64,000 nt of DNA from NCBI RefSeq assembly GCF_000969825.1, contig NZ_KQ033919.1:3422749-3486748 (forward strand), in the 5' to 3' direction. Position numbers and translations under genes: made by a program. Below are positions 34,840 to 44,071 of this stretch, piece after piece. The notes below the pieces were generated by a model. The model did not search any database, had not been told where the DNA came from, and saw only the letters and a list, made by a program, of their open reading frames with translations. How positions within the stretch are numbered: the first letter of the stretch is position 1; the number at the start of each line of letters is the position of its first letter. The DNA comes from Parabacteroides gordonii MS-1 = DSM 23371. Lineage in GTDB: Bacteria > Bacteroidota > Bacteroidia > Bacteroidales > Tannerellaceae.

Positions 34840-35862
34840 TTATCTGATCCATACGTTAAGAATTTCGCCGATAATGATCTTTTGTGTTCCTTCGGTTGAT
34901 TCCCCTTGTTTGATACACTGGATCATGAACCAGGTTTCAGGATCATCTTTCTTGGAGAAAGAGATTGTATAGAAGTCGTTATCTTTAACTGCTTTGTAAA
35001 CTTCGCTGTCCGGACTGATGGAGATCGAAGCGATGTCCTTTCCGAACATTTTGCCCATCTCTTTCCAGGTGGCATAATGTTCCACTAATTTATCATTGTC
35101 GCCCGGAGTAACCTGCATCTTACTTTCCGGTAACATATTCAGCAAGGTAGACGGTACTTTATCCGGTTCAAAAGCGGTAAGTCCCTGGCATACTTCGGTA
35201 TTGTTGCTGACGGGAGCTTTAGCTATCTGCTGTGCGGGAACTGTTGCGGGAGCTGCTTGCTGCTGTACAGGAGCCACTGCATAAGCAGGAGCGACAACGC
35301 CTGCCGGCTGGATACCGAAGGCTGCATCGGCACTCTTGAACATATCGTCTGCGAAATCGATGGTTTTACGACGGAACTTGCCATTGCCACGGTTCAACTT
35401 GTCTTTCTTCTTGTTCAATGCAAATTTGTCTGTGATCCATTCTTCTGCCGTGTACTTTTCCGGATCGCGCTGGTAAGATACATTGTATTCGTAACGAATG
35501 CCCGACATCTTGATTATGGCGGCATTGTTCTCGCATTCGATCGTTACGCGATAGTTCATCAATGTACGGTCAAGCGACAGGGCTGTGCTCTGGAATACCA
35601 GATATTCTTCGCCGATAGCGGCAATATCGCCTTTCTCTTTATCGGAATAAACCAGGCGGCGTCCGTCTTCACTAAAGTATTTCTGTGCCCACGAGTACAT
35701 GATGTCGTAAATCTGATCCTTTGAAAGGGATGGTATACTTATCTCTTTGGTAAATACTACTTTGCCGTCATCTTCAGTTACGGCACCGGCTAAATACTTC
35801 TGATCCTCCTGCGCCATGAGCAGAGAAGGAATAAATAAAAGGAATAATAAGAGATGTTTCAT
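34840..35862 (-). CDS. DUF4468-domain secreted protein (first of pair)
   Basis: A 340-residue exported protein (signal peptide LLFLLFIPSLLMAQ). The N-terminal DUF4468 domain spans about 25-140 (VVFTKEISIPSLSKDQIYDI, LMNYRVTIECENNAAIIKMS, IRYEYNV). A Pro/Ala/Gln-rich linker (about 185-215, VQQQAAPATVPAQQIA) leads to a C-terminal domain of about 120 residues with WFMIQCIKQGES. Role unknown. A TATCTTTG box (minus strand, 35888-35895) lies 26 nt upstream, and the smaller paralogue follows with a stop/start separation of 2 bp. Confidence 0.75.
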   Translation of the reverse strand: MKHLLLFLLFIPSLLMAQEDQKYLAGAVTEDDGKVVFTKEISIPSLSKDQIYDIMYSWAQKYFSEDGRRLVYSDKEKGDIAAIGEEYLVFQSTALSLDRTLMNYRVTIECENNAAIIKMSGIRYEYNVSYQRDPEKYTAEEWITDKFALNKKKDKLNRGNGKFRRKTIDFADDMFKSADAAFGIQPAGVVAPAYAVAPVQQQAAPATVPAQQIAKAPVSNNTEVCQGLTAFEPDKVPSTLLNMLPESKMQVTPGDNDKLVEHYATWKEMGKMFGKDIASISISPDSEVYKAVKDNDFYTISFSKKDDPETWFMIQCIKQGESTEGTQKIIIGEILNVWIR

Positions 35863-35887
35863 GGTGAATTCTGTGTTTTTTTACTGG

Positions 35888-35895
35888 CAAAGATA
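35888..35895 (-). promoter_or_regulatory. -7 box (TATCTTTG) of the DUF4468 pair
   Basis: Minus-strand exact TAnnTTTG match 26 nt before the ATG at 35862. Confidence 0.6.
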
Positions 35896-35970
35896 TATAA
35901 TTGTACTCGAAATTAACTATGAGTGTGACAAATAATTATTCTAATTACTATATGACAAAGAAAAAAAGCC

Positions 35971-35978
35971 TATATTTG
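35971..35978 (+). promoter_or_regulatory. -7 box (TATATTTG) of secDF
   Basis: Exact TAnnTTTG match 55 nt before the ATG at 36033. Confidence 0.6.
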
Positions 35979-36032
35979 CACCCTGTGAAAAAACGAAAAA
36001 TAATAATGTAATAACATAAACTCAAGATTCAA

Positions 36033-39000
36033 ATGCAAAACAAGGGATTTGTAAGGGTCTTCGCGGTGTTACTTACGCTTGTATGTTTGTTCTATCTATC
36101 GTTCTCATTTGTAACAAGATACTACAACAACAAAGCCGCTGAGTATGCAGGGGGGGATCCGTCGAAAGAGAGTCTTTATTTAGACTCATTATCTACTCAA
36201 AAGGTGTGGTTGGGCTATACGCTCAAGCAGTGCCGTGAAATGGAAATTAGTTTAGGACTTGACCTGAAAGGCGGTATGAACGTCGTTCTGGAATTGAATG
36301 TGGCCGACGTAATCCGTTCGCTTTCAAACAATAATCAGGATGAGAACTTCAACAAAGCCTTAACAGCGGCTTATGCTCGCCAGGCAACCAGTCAGAAAGA
36401 CTTTATCGATCTGTTTGCAGAAGAGTACAAGAACCTGGACAGTGGCGCACGTTTGTCTGCCATATTCAGTACTTTTGAGTTGAAAGATAAAATTACTCCG
36501 CAGAGCACAGATGCTCAAGTTGTTTCTGTATTGAAAGAAGAGTTGAAAAGTGCTATCGATAATTCATTCAACGTATTGCGTACCCGTATCGACCGTTTCG
36601 GTGTGGTATCTCCGAACATTCAGCGTCTGGAAACAGCAGGTCGTATCCTGGTGGAACTTCCGGGTGTGAAAGAGCCGGAACGTGTTCGTAAATTGTTGCA
36701 GGGTAGTGCTAACCTGGAATTCTGGGAAACTTATCAGTTGCCGGAAATTTATCAGCAGTTGGTTGCTGCCGATAACATTTTGGCTACTGTACTGAAAGAA
36801 CACAACGACGAAGCCGTTGCTACTGAAACAGAAAGTGTATCTGCTGATGGCAATGATACGACTGTAACAGAAACAACCGTTGCCGAAGGTGAAAATACAA
36901 ACGAAGCTGACTCTTTGTTGGCTAAGATCGCTCAGGATAAACCGGAAGCGCAGGCAAACCAGTCAATGGAAGAGTTTGCTAAACAGCATCCGTTGTTTGC
37001 CTTGCTGCAGATCAACCAGTATAACGGTCAGTTAGGCCGTGGTGCTTCTGTGGGTGTGGCTAATGTAAGAGACATTCCTAAGATCAACGAATACCTGGCT
37101 ATGAAGCAGGTAAAAGACGTATTGCCTCGTAACCTCTCTTTGAAATGGGGTGTTAAGGCAATGGATGAAAAAGAACAGTACTTCGAATTATATGCAATCA
37201 AGGTTACTAACCGTGACGGTTCACCTGCTTTAGGTGGTGACGTAGTAACGGATGCTAACGCTGACTTCGTTCAGCAGGTTGGTCGTTCAGAACAACAGGT
37301 TAGCATGAGCATGAACGCAGAAGGTGCTAAAGCATGGGCTCGTTTGACAAAAGAAAATATCGGTAAGTCTATCGCTATCGTTTTGGATGATATGGTTTAT
37401 TCCGCTCCGAACGTAAACGACGAAATTACTGGTGGACGTTCTTCTATCACAGGTCACTTCACTCCGGAAGAAGCGAAGGACTTGGCAAACGTCTTGAAAT
37501 CAGGTAAAATGGCTGCTTCAGTACATATCGTACAGGAAGACGTTGTCGGTCCGTCACTGGGTCAGGAAGCTATCAGCTCAGGTGTTATCTCATTTGCACT
37601 GGCTTTGATCCTGTTGATGATCTATATGTGTGCATTCTACGGAATTATCCCGGGTCTGATTGCAGACGGTGCACTGGTATTGAACATCTTCTTTACAATG
37701 GGTATCCTTGCTTCTTTCCAGGCAGTACTTACTTTGCCGGGTATTGCCGGTATGGTGTTGACGCTGGGTATGGCGGTGGATGCTAACGTGTTGATCTATG
37801 AACGTACGAAAGAAGAGCTTCGTGCCGGAAAATCGTTAGGTAAGGCTATTGCCGACGGTTACAGCAACGCGTTCTCTGCTATCTTCGACTCCAACTTGAC
37901 ATCTATCATTACTGGTGTTGTATTGTTCTACTTCGGTACAGGTCCTATCCGTGGTTTCGCAACTACGATGATCATCGGTCTGTTCGCTTCTTTCCTTACT
38001 GCAGTCTTCCTGACTCGTATCGTTTACGAAGCATTACTGGCTAAAGATAAACTGAAGAATGTAACGTTTGTAACTTCAATCACAAAAGACCTGTTGACCA
38101 ATCCGAAGATCAACTTCCTGGGTGCACGTAAGGTAGGTTATATTATTCCTGCTGTTATCATCCTGTTGGGGGCTGTATCTATGATGACGATCGGTTTGAA
38201 CAACGGTATCGACTTCACCGGTGGACGTAACTATATCGTTCGTTTCGATCAGGATGTGAAGACTGACGAAGTTCGTGATATGTTGGATGCCCAACTGGAC
38301 GGTGCTGTAAGCGTTATCACTATCGGTACTCCGGATCAGGTTCGTGTTTCAACGAACTATAAGATTGATGATGCAGATCCTGCAGTAGACCAGGAAATCG
38401 AATCATTATTGTTCGAAGGCGTTAAACCGTTGCTTCCGCAGGGAACAACACTGGAACAGTTTACAACAACTTATATCCAGAGTTCACAGAAGGTAGGGCC
38501 GAGTATGGCTGACGACATCAAGAATAGCGCTATCATGGCCGTTATCTTCGCGATGTTCTGTATGGCTGCTTATATCCTGCTTCGTTTCCGCGACTGGTCA
38601 TTCTCCGTAGGAGCATTTGCGTCAGTGGCAGTAACAACATTGTGTATCATTTCTTTCTATACATTATTATGGAAACTGTTACCGTTCTCAATGGAAGTCG
38701 ACCAGACATTTATCGCGGCTATCCTGACGATTATCGGTTACTCTATCAATGATACCGTGGTTGTATTCGACCGTATCCGTGAAACGATCGGTCTGTATCC
38801 GAAGCGCGACCGTTACCAGGTGATCAATGATGCTTTGAACTCAACATTGTCTCGTACATTCAATACATCATTAACGACATTGGTTGTTGTACTGTGTATC
38901 TTTATCCTGGGTGGTAGCACGATCCGTAGCTTTACGTTCGCTATCCTGTTGGGTATCGTTGTGGGTACTTATGCAACATTGTTTATTGCTACTCCGATCG

Positions 39001-39059
39001 CATACGAATTGCAGAAGAGAAAGATCAATAAGAAAGCTGCAGCTGAATTAGCTAAGTAA
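36033..39059 (+). CDS. secDF: Fused protein translocase subunit SecDF
   Basis: A 1008-residue inner-membrane protein combining SecD and SecF, which use the proton gradient to assist late SecYEG export. The SecD half has MEISLGLDLKGGMNVVLE, a large periplasmic region with an acidic insert around residues 255-300, and the helix motif LTLGMAVDANVLIYERTKEE. The SecF half starts near 690 and has NNGIDFTGGRNYIVRF and IGYSINDTVVVFDRIRE. Twelve membrane helices are expected. Fusion is normal for Bacteroidetes. Codon usage is highly biased, consistent with strong expression. It stands alone between a clear promoter and terminator. Confidence 0.95.
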   Translation: MQNKGFVRVFAVLLTLVCLFYLSFSFVTRYYNNKAAEYAGGDPSKESLYLDSLSTQKVWLGYTLKQCREMEISLGLDLKGGMNVVLELNVADVIRSLSNNNQDENFNKALTAAYARQATSQKDFIDLFAEEYKNLDSGARLSAIFSTFELKDKITPQSTDAQVVSVLKEELKSAIDNSFNVLRTRIDRFGVVSPNIQRLETAGRILVELPGVKEPERVRKLLQGSANLEFWETYQLPEIYQQLVAADNILATVLKEHNDEAVATETESVSADGNDTTVTETTVAEGENTNEADSLLAKIAQDKPEAQANQSMEEFAKQHPLFALLQINQYNGQLGRGASVGVANVRDIPKINEYLAMKQVKDVLPRNLSLKWGVKAMDEKEQYFELYAIKVTNRDGSPALGGDVVTDANADFVQQVGRSEQQVSMSMNAEGAKAWARLTKENIGKSIAIVLDDMVYSAPNVNDEITGGRSSITGHFTPEEAKDLANVLKSGKMAASVHIVQEDVVGPSLGQEAISSGVISFALALILLMIYMCAFYGIIPGLIADGALVLNIFFTMGILASFQAVLTLPGIAGMVLTLGMAVDANVLIYERTKEELRAGKSLGKAIADGYSNAFSAIFDSNLTSIITGVVLFYFGTGPIRGFATTMIIGLFASFLTAVFLTRIVYEALLAKDKLKNVTFVTSITKDLLTNPKINFLGARKVGYIIPAVIILLGAVSMMTIGLNNGIDFTGGRNYIVRFDQDVKTDEVRDMLDAQLDGAVSVITIGTPDQVRVSTNYKIDDADPAVDQEIESLLFEGVKPLLPQGTTLEQFTTTYIQSSQKVGPSMADDIKNSAIMAVIFAMFCMAAYILLRFRDWSFSVGAFASVAVTTLCIISFYTLLWKLLPFSMEVDQTFIAAILTIIGYSINDTVVVFDRIRETIGLYPKRDRYQVINDALNSTLSRTFNTSLTTLVVVLCIFILGGSTIRSFTFAILLGIVVGTYATLFIATPIAYELQKRKINKKAAAELAK

Positions 39060-39080
39060 AAATAGCTGATCATAAGATAT

Positions 39081-39116
39081 AAAAAAGGCTGCCTCATCAC
39101 GAGGCGGCCTTTTTTC
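39081..39116 (+). terminator. Terminator of secDF
   Basis: AAAAAAGGCTGCCTC-ATCAC-GAGGCGGCCTTTTTT: a stem of about 15 bp with one mismatch or G-T pair and a strong T-run, 22 nt after the stop codon. Confidence 0.9.
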
Positions 39117-39242
39117 TTGCTTTTATTATGCTTCTAAACATATAAGTGAAATTGTTCGGACGTAAGGAAATAGTTACCTTGTAGGCCACTTATACGATGT
39201 TTTTCTGACAGATTGTAAGTAACAGATAAAAAGTCATCAGTT

Positions 39243-41240
39243 ATGCAAATACATCTTGATCGCCAATTGCCGGAATATCCATCTTTTGTTGCCGGTATCC
39301 GCCGCGCTCCTGATCGCGGTTATACGCTTACGCCCGCGCAGACCGAAACGGCATTGAAAAATGCTTTAAGGTACGTACCCAAAGAACTTCATGCAACGCT
39401 TGCTCCCGAATTTATGGACGAACTGTTGACCCGTGGAAGGATATACGGGTACCGCTACCGTCCGGAAGGAGACCTGAAAGCACGTCCCATTGAAGAATAT
39501 AAAGGGAACTGCCTGGAAGGGAAAGCCTTTCAGGTGATGATAGATAATAACCTGTGTTTCGACATCGCCTTGTATCCGTATGAACTGGTAACCTACGGTG
39601 AAACCGGACAGGTTTGCCAGAACTGGATGCAATACCGGCTCATCAGGAAATACCTGGAGGTGATGACACAGGAGCAAACCCTGGTTATCGAGTCGGGCCA
39701 TCCGCTGGGACTATTCCGTTCGAAGCCGGAAGCTCCCCGCGTGATCATAACCAACTCGATGATGGTGGGAATGTTCGACAACCAGAAAGACTGGCATATT
39801 GCCGCACAGATGGGAGTGGCCAATTACGGCCAGATGACAGCCGGAGGGTGGATGTATATCGGCCCGCAAGGTATCGTTCACGGAACATTCAATACATTGC
39901 TGAATGCAGGACGCCTGAAACTGGGCATACCGCAGGATAAAGATCTTCGGGGACATTTGTTTGTTTCATCCGGACTGGGCGGCATGAGTGGTGCACAACC
40001 CAAAGCTGCGGTTATAGCCGGAGCCGCCTGTATTGTTGCCGAAGTAGACCAGTCCCGAATAGAGACACGACGCTCGCAAGGGTGGGTTCAGTTGGTTACG
40101 GATGATAAAGCGGAAGCTTTCCGTCTGGCAAAAGAAGCACAGGCGGCCAGGGAACCTGTTTCAATCGCTTATCACGGAAACATTGTCGACCTGTTGGAGT
40201 ATGCCGGGGAAGCATCCATTCATATCGACCTGTTGAGCGATCAGACTTCCTGCCATGCCGTTTACGAAGGCGGCTATTGTCCGGTAGGTATCTCTTTTGA
40301 GGAACGAACTCGCCTGCTGTCGGGTGATCATGATGCATTTTGCACCTTGGTGAACCGTTCTCTATGCCGGCATTATGAAATAATAAAGAAACTGGTTGCC
40401 GCCGGTACTTACTTCTTTGATTACGGAAACTCTTTTATGAAAGCGATTTACGATGCCGGAGTGAAAGAAATATCCCGGAACGGCATTGACGAGAAAGACG
40501 GTTTTATCTGGCCTTCTTACGTAGAAGATATTATGGGCCCCGAATTGTTCGATTACGGCTACGGCCCTTTCCGCTGGGTATGCCTGAGCGGTAAGCATGA
40601 AGACCTGATAAAGACAGACCATGCAGCGATGGACTGCATCGATCCGGATCGTCGCGGGCAAGACCGGGATAACTATAACTGGATACGCGATGCCGAAAAG
40701 AACCGGTTGGTAGTCGGCACACAAGCCCGTATCCTGTATCAGGATGCCGAAGGACGGCTGAAGATCGCTCTACGCTTTAACCGGATGGTACGCGAGGGTG
40801 AGATCGGCCCTGTCATGCTGGGACGCGACCACCACGATGTAAGCGGAACAGATTCGCCCTTCCGGGAGACATCCAACATTTACGACGGCAGCAATGTGAT
40901 GGCGGATATGGCCGTGCAATGCTTTGCCGGGAATGCAGCCCGTGGCATGAGCCTGGTCGCCCTTCATAACGGAGGAGGCGTAGGGATCGGCAAAGCTATA
41001 AACGGCGGTTTCGGTATGGTGCTCGACGGAAGCGAGCGGGTAGACGACATTTTACGTTCCGCCATGCTGTGGGATGTTATGGGTGGCGTTGCGCGCCGTT
41101 CATGGGCACGCAACCCGCATGCGATCGAGACTTGCGAAGTGTTCAATCAGAATAATGAAGATCAGTATCATATAACACTTCCTTATATTCCAGAGGAAGA
41201 ATTGATACATCAAATAATAAAGACCTCTTTAAATACCTGA
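39243..41240 (+). CDS. hutU: Urocanate hydratase
   Basis: A 665-residue enzyme, the second step of histidine breakdown, hydrating urocanate to imidazolonepropionate with tightly bound NAD+. Family segments are GMFDNQKDWHIAAQMGVANY, SSGLGGMSGAQPKAAVIAGA (the NAD-binding glycine motif), LLSDQTSCHAVYEGGYCPVG and ALHNGGGVGIGKAINGGFGM. It is longer than the ~555-residue proteobacterial form, which is usual for the Bacteroidales type. First gene of a five-gene operon, 4 bp before ftcD. No clear -7 box was found upstream. Confidence 0.93.
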   Translation: MQIHLDRQLPEYPSFVAGIRRAPDRGYTLTPAQTETALKNALRYVPKELHATLAPEFMDELLTRGRIYGYRYRPEGDLKARPIEEYKGNCLEGKAFQVMIDNNLCFDIALYPYELVTYGETGQVCQNWMQYRLIRKYLEVMTQEQTLVIESGHPLGLFRSKPEAPRVIITNSMMVGMFDNQKDWHIAAQMGVANYGQMTAGGWMYIGPQGIVHGTFNTLLNAGRLKLGIPQDKDLRGHLFVSSGLGGMSGAQPKAAVIAGAACIVAEVDQSRIETRRSQGWVQLVTDDKAEAFRLAKEAQAAREPVSIAYHGNIVDLLEYAGEASIHIDLLSDQTSCHAVYEGGYCPVGISFEERTRLLSGDHDAFCTLVNRSLCRHYEIIKKLVAAGTYFFDYGNSFMKAIYDAGVKEISRNGIDEKDGFIWPSYVEDIMGPELFDYGYGPFRWVCLSGKHEDLIKTDHAAMDCIDPDRRGQDRDNYNWIRDAEKNRLVVGTQARILYQDAEGRLKIALRFNRMVREGEIGPVMLGRDHHDVSGTDSPFRETSNIYDGSNVMADMAVQCFAGNAARGMSLVALHNGGGVGIGKAINGGFGMVLDGSERVDDILRSAMLWDVMGGVARRSWARNPHAIETCEVFNQNNEDQYHITLPYIPEEELIHQIIKTSLNT

Positions 41241-41244
41241 AGTT

Positions 41245-42150
41245 ATGAGCAATTGGAGTAAAATTATGGAATGTGTCCCCAATTTTAGCGAAGGAAGGGA
41301 CTTGGGAAAGATAGAAAAAATAATAGAGCCATTCAGAGCCAAACAAGGAGTAAAACTGTTAGATTATAGTAATGACGAAGATCACAATCGTCTGGTGGTA
41401 ACTGTTGTCGGTGAGCCGGAAGCCTTGAAGGCCGCGTTGCTGGAAGCCATAGGGCAGGCAGTTGCGCTGATCGACCTGACCCGCCATAGCGGGCAGCATC
41501 CGCGAATGGGAGCGGTCGATGTCGTGCCGTTCATCCCGATCAAAGGATGTACGATGGAGGAAGCAGTGGCTTTGTCGAAAGAAGTAGGCGAACAGATTGC
41601 CGCATTGTACAATGTGCCTGTGTTCCTGTATGAAAAGTCGGCTTCGGCTCCTCACCGCGAAAACCTGGCAGCTGTCAGGAAAGGCGAGTTCGAAGGAATG
41701 GCGGAGAAGATCAAACTACCGGAGTGGCAACCCGACTTCGGCCCGGCCGAACGTCACCCGACAGCCGGAACAGTTGCCGTAGGTGCCCGTATGCCGTTGG
41801 TGGCTTATAACGTGAACCTCGGTACGGCCAATCTGGAGATAGCCAGCGATATTGCGAAAAAGATACGCTTCATAGGCGGCGGCTTGCGTTATTGCAAGGC
41901 AATGGGGGTGGAACTGAAAGAACGGGGTATCACGCAAGTCTCCATAAATATGACGGACTATACCCGTACCGCCCTCTACCGTGCTTTCGAGCTGGTAAAG
42001 GTAGAAGCACGCCGTTACGGGGTGCCGGTAGTCGGTAGTGAGATAATCGGGCTTGTTCCGATGGAAGCATTGATAGATACAGCTTCTTATTATCTGGGAT
42101 TGGAGAACTTTACAATGAATCAGGTACTGGAAGCAAGAATAATGGAATAA
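41245..42150 (+). CDS. ftcD: Glutamate formimidoyltransferase
   Basis: A 301-residue enzyme moving the formimino group from N-formiminoglutamate to tetrahydrofolate, releasing glutamate. The formiminotransferase N- and C-subdomains are complete: KIMECVPNFSEGRDLGKIEK, YSNDEDHNRLVVTVVG, RHSGQHPRMGAVDVVPFIP and a YNVNLGTANLEIASDIAKK segment. The cyclodeaminase domain fused to it in animals is absent and encoded separately by the gene at 43448. It lies 4 bp after hutU and 3 bp before hutI. Confidence 0.94.
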   Translation: MSNWSKIMECVPNFSEGRDLGKIEKIIEPFRAKQGVKLLDYSNDEDHNRLVVTVVGEPEALKAALLEAIGQAVALIDLTRHSGQHPRMGAVDVVPFIPIKGCTMEEAVALSKEVGEQIAALYNVPVFLYEKSASAPHRENLAAVRKGEFEGMAEKIKLPEWQPDFGPAERHPTAGTVAVGARMPLVAYNVNLGTANLEIASDIAKKIRFIGGGLRYCKAMGVELKERGITQVSINMTDYTRTALYRAFELVKVEARRYGVPVVGSEIIGLVPMEALIDTASYYLGLENFTMNQVLEARIME

Positions 42151-42153
42151 AAC

Positions 42154-43404
42154 ATGAAAGGAGATAAATTACTTATAAGAAATGCGTCGCAGGTCGTAAC
42201 CTGTTCCGGTTTTGAAGCGAAAAGAGGGGCGGAAATGTCCGACCTGCATGTTATTGAAGACGGGGCGGTAGTCGTTTCCGGCGGTATAATCACACATGTC
42301 GGACGGACGAAAGATATATTGCGGCAGGTGGATGTGGATGAATATCTGGAGATAGATGCCTCCGGCAGAGCGTTGTTGCCCGGCTTTGTGGACAGTCATA
42401 CCCATTTTGTATTTGGTGGTTACCGGGAAGAAGAGTTCTCCTGGCGGCAGAAAGGAGACAGTTATATGTCGATCATGGAACGTGGCGGCGGTATAGTCAA
42501 CACGGTCAACGCTACCCGCGAATGCGACTTCGAGACACTGTGGGGCATCGGTTACGAACGGTTGGACGAAATGCTCGATATGGGCGTCACCACCGTAGAA
42601 GGGAAAAGCGGCTATGGTCTCGATTTCGAAACGGAGTTGCGGCAGTTGCGCGTCATGGCCGACCTGAACGAGGAGCATCCGGTGGATGTTGTCTCCACCT
42701 ATCTCGGCGCTCACGCTACCCCACCCGAATATACCCATCAAACGGACGACTATATCACTTATATGATCGAGCAGGTACTGCCCGAACTCCGGTTGGAGAG
42801 AACCGTTACTTTCTGTGACGTCTTTTGCGAACAAGGCGTATTCTCCCTGAAACAAAGCGAACGCCTGCTCCGTGCAGCCAGAAGCCAACGTTTCAAACTG
42901 AAAATGCATGCCGACGAGATTGTCTCGCTGGGAGGTGCCGAACTGGCCGCTAAACTGAAAGTAGTTAGTGCCGACCATCTCCTGCATGCTTCCGACGAAG
43001 GAATAAGACGGATGGCACGCAGCGGAGTGATCGCCACCTTGCTTCCGCTTACCGCCTTTTCACTGGACGAACCGTTTGCCCGCGGGCGTGAAATGATAGA
43101 TGCCGGCTGTGCCGTAGCATTGGCCTCCGACTATAATCCCGGCAGCAGTTTCTCCTGTTCCATCCCGATGCTGTTCGCTCTGGCCTGCATCAAGATGAAA
43201 CTGACAGTGGAAGAAGCCGTTACCGCACTCACTATAAACGGGGCAGCCGCTTTGGGACGTGCGGGCAAGATCGGTAGTATCGATGTGGGAAAGAAAGCCG
43301 ACCTGGTTTTACTGAAGTATCCGTCTTATAAGTTCCTGCCTTACAATGTGGGAATGAATATTGTGGATACGGTCATCAAGGACGGTATTATCTATATGAT
43401 CTGA
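42154..43404 (+). CDS. hutI: Imidazolonepropionase
   Basis: A 416-residue amidohydrolase opening imidazolonepropionate to N-formiminoglutamate. The metal-binding HxH is in FVDSHTHFVFGGYREEEF; later ligands and substrate residues are in GKSGYGLDFETELRQLRVM, TYLGAHATPPEY, KMHADEIVSLGGAELA and ALASDYNPGSSFSCSIPM (Asp). Family length is normal. It follows ftcD by 3 bp. Together with hutU, ftcD, fchA and hutH it completes the tetrahydrofolate-dependent histidine pathway. Confidence 0.94.
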   Translation: MKGDKLLIRNASQVVTCSGFEAKRGAEMSDLHVIEDGAVVVSGGIITHVGRTKDILRQVDVDEYLEIDASGRALLPGFVDSHTHFVFGGYREEEFSWRQKGDSYMSIMERGGGIVNTVNATRECDFETLWGIGYERLDEMLDMGVTTVEGKSGYGLDFETELRQLRVMADLNEEHPVDVVSTYLGAHATPPEYTHQTDDYITYMIEQVLPELRLERTVTFCDVFCEQGVFSLKQSERLLRAARSQRFKLKMHADEIVSLGGAELAAKLKVVSADHLLHASDEGIRRMARSGVIATLLPLTAFSLDEPFARGREMIDAGCAVALASDYNPGSSFSCSIPMLFALACIKMKLTVEEAVTALTINGAAALGRAGKIGSIDVGKKADLVLLKYPSYKFLPYNVGMNIVDTVIKDGIIYMI

Positions 43405-43447
43405 GAAATAGGTTATTCATTGTTTAACACCTTAAATAAATTATACT

Positions 43448-44071
43448 ATGCTGGTAGACTTGACAATAAAAGGATTTTTGGCCGAAACAGCCAGTAACGC
43501 GCCTGTTCCCGGCGGAGGAAGCATCTCCGCCCTGAACGGGGCCATTGCTACTTCATTGACGGAAATGGTGGCGAACCTGACGATCGGGAAAAAGAAATAT
43601 GCCGACGTGGAAGGACAGATGAAAACGATCGCTACCGAAGCCGCCCTTATCCGCGAACGGCTTGTCCGCGACATCGACCGCGATAGTGAAGCCTACGACC
43701 GTGTGTTTGCCGCCTTCAAACTCCCGAAAGAGACGGAAGAGCAGATTGCCGAACGTAGCCAAGCTATCCAGGATGCGACCAAAGAGGCAGCCCTGGTTCC
43801 CATGCAGGTCGCCGAAGAGGTGGCCTCGGTGATGGAAACGATTATCTATGTGGCACATAAGGGGAACCGCAATGCCGTTACCGATGCCTGTGTCGCCATG
43901 ATGGCTGCCCGTACCTGTGTACTGGGTGCTTTGCTGAATGTCCGTATCAACCTGGGCTCGATCAAGGATGAAGCATTTGTGAAACGGATGCAGGAGAAAG
44001 CCGACTTTCTGGAAGCCGAAGCGATCCGTATCGAAACGAAGCTGCTTGATTGGGTTAAAACAATATTATGA
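43448..44071 (+). CDS. fchA: Formiminotetrahydrofolate cyclodeaminase
   Basis: A 207-residue all-helical protein of the FTCD-C family that converts 5-formimino-tetrahydrofolate to 5,10-methenyl-tetrahydrofolate and ammonia. Diagnostic segments are FLAETASNAPVPGGGSISAL, the folate-site loop, followed by TEMVANLTIGKKKY and RDSEAYDRVFAAFKLPKE. Its partner activity (ftcD) is two genes upstream. Its last codons overlap hutH by 4 bp (ATGA). It could also be called methenyltetrahydrofolate cyclohydrolase family, but operon context decides for cyclodeaminase. Confidence 0.92.
   Translation: MLVDLTIKGFLAETASNAPVPGGGSISALNGAIATSLTEMVANLTIGKKKYADVEGQMKTIATEAALIRERLVRDIDRDSEAYDRVFAAFKLPKETEEQIAERSQAIQDATKEAALVPMQVAEEVASVMETIIYVAHKGNRNAVTDACVAMMAARTCVLGALLNVRINLGSIKDEAFVKRMQEKADFLEAEAIRIETKLLDWVKTIL

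Noticed and set aside
35016-35340. Plus-strand frames opposite the larger DUF4468 gene
   Set aside because: They mirror the Ala/Pro/Gln-rich linker codons and have no independent support.
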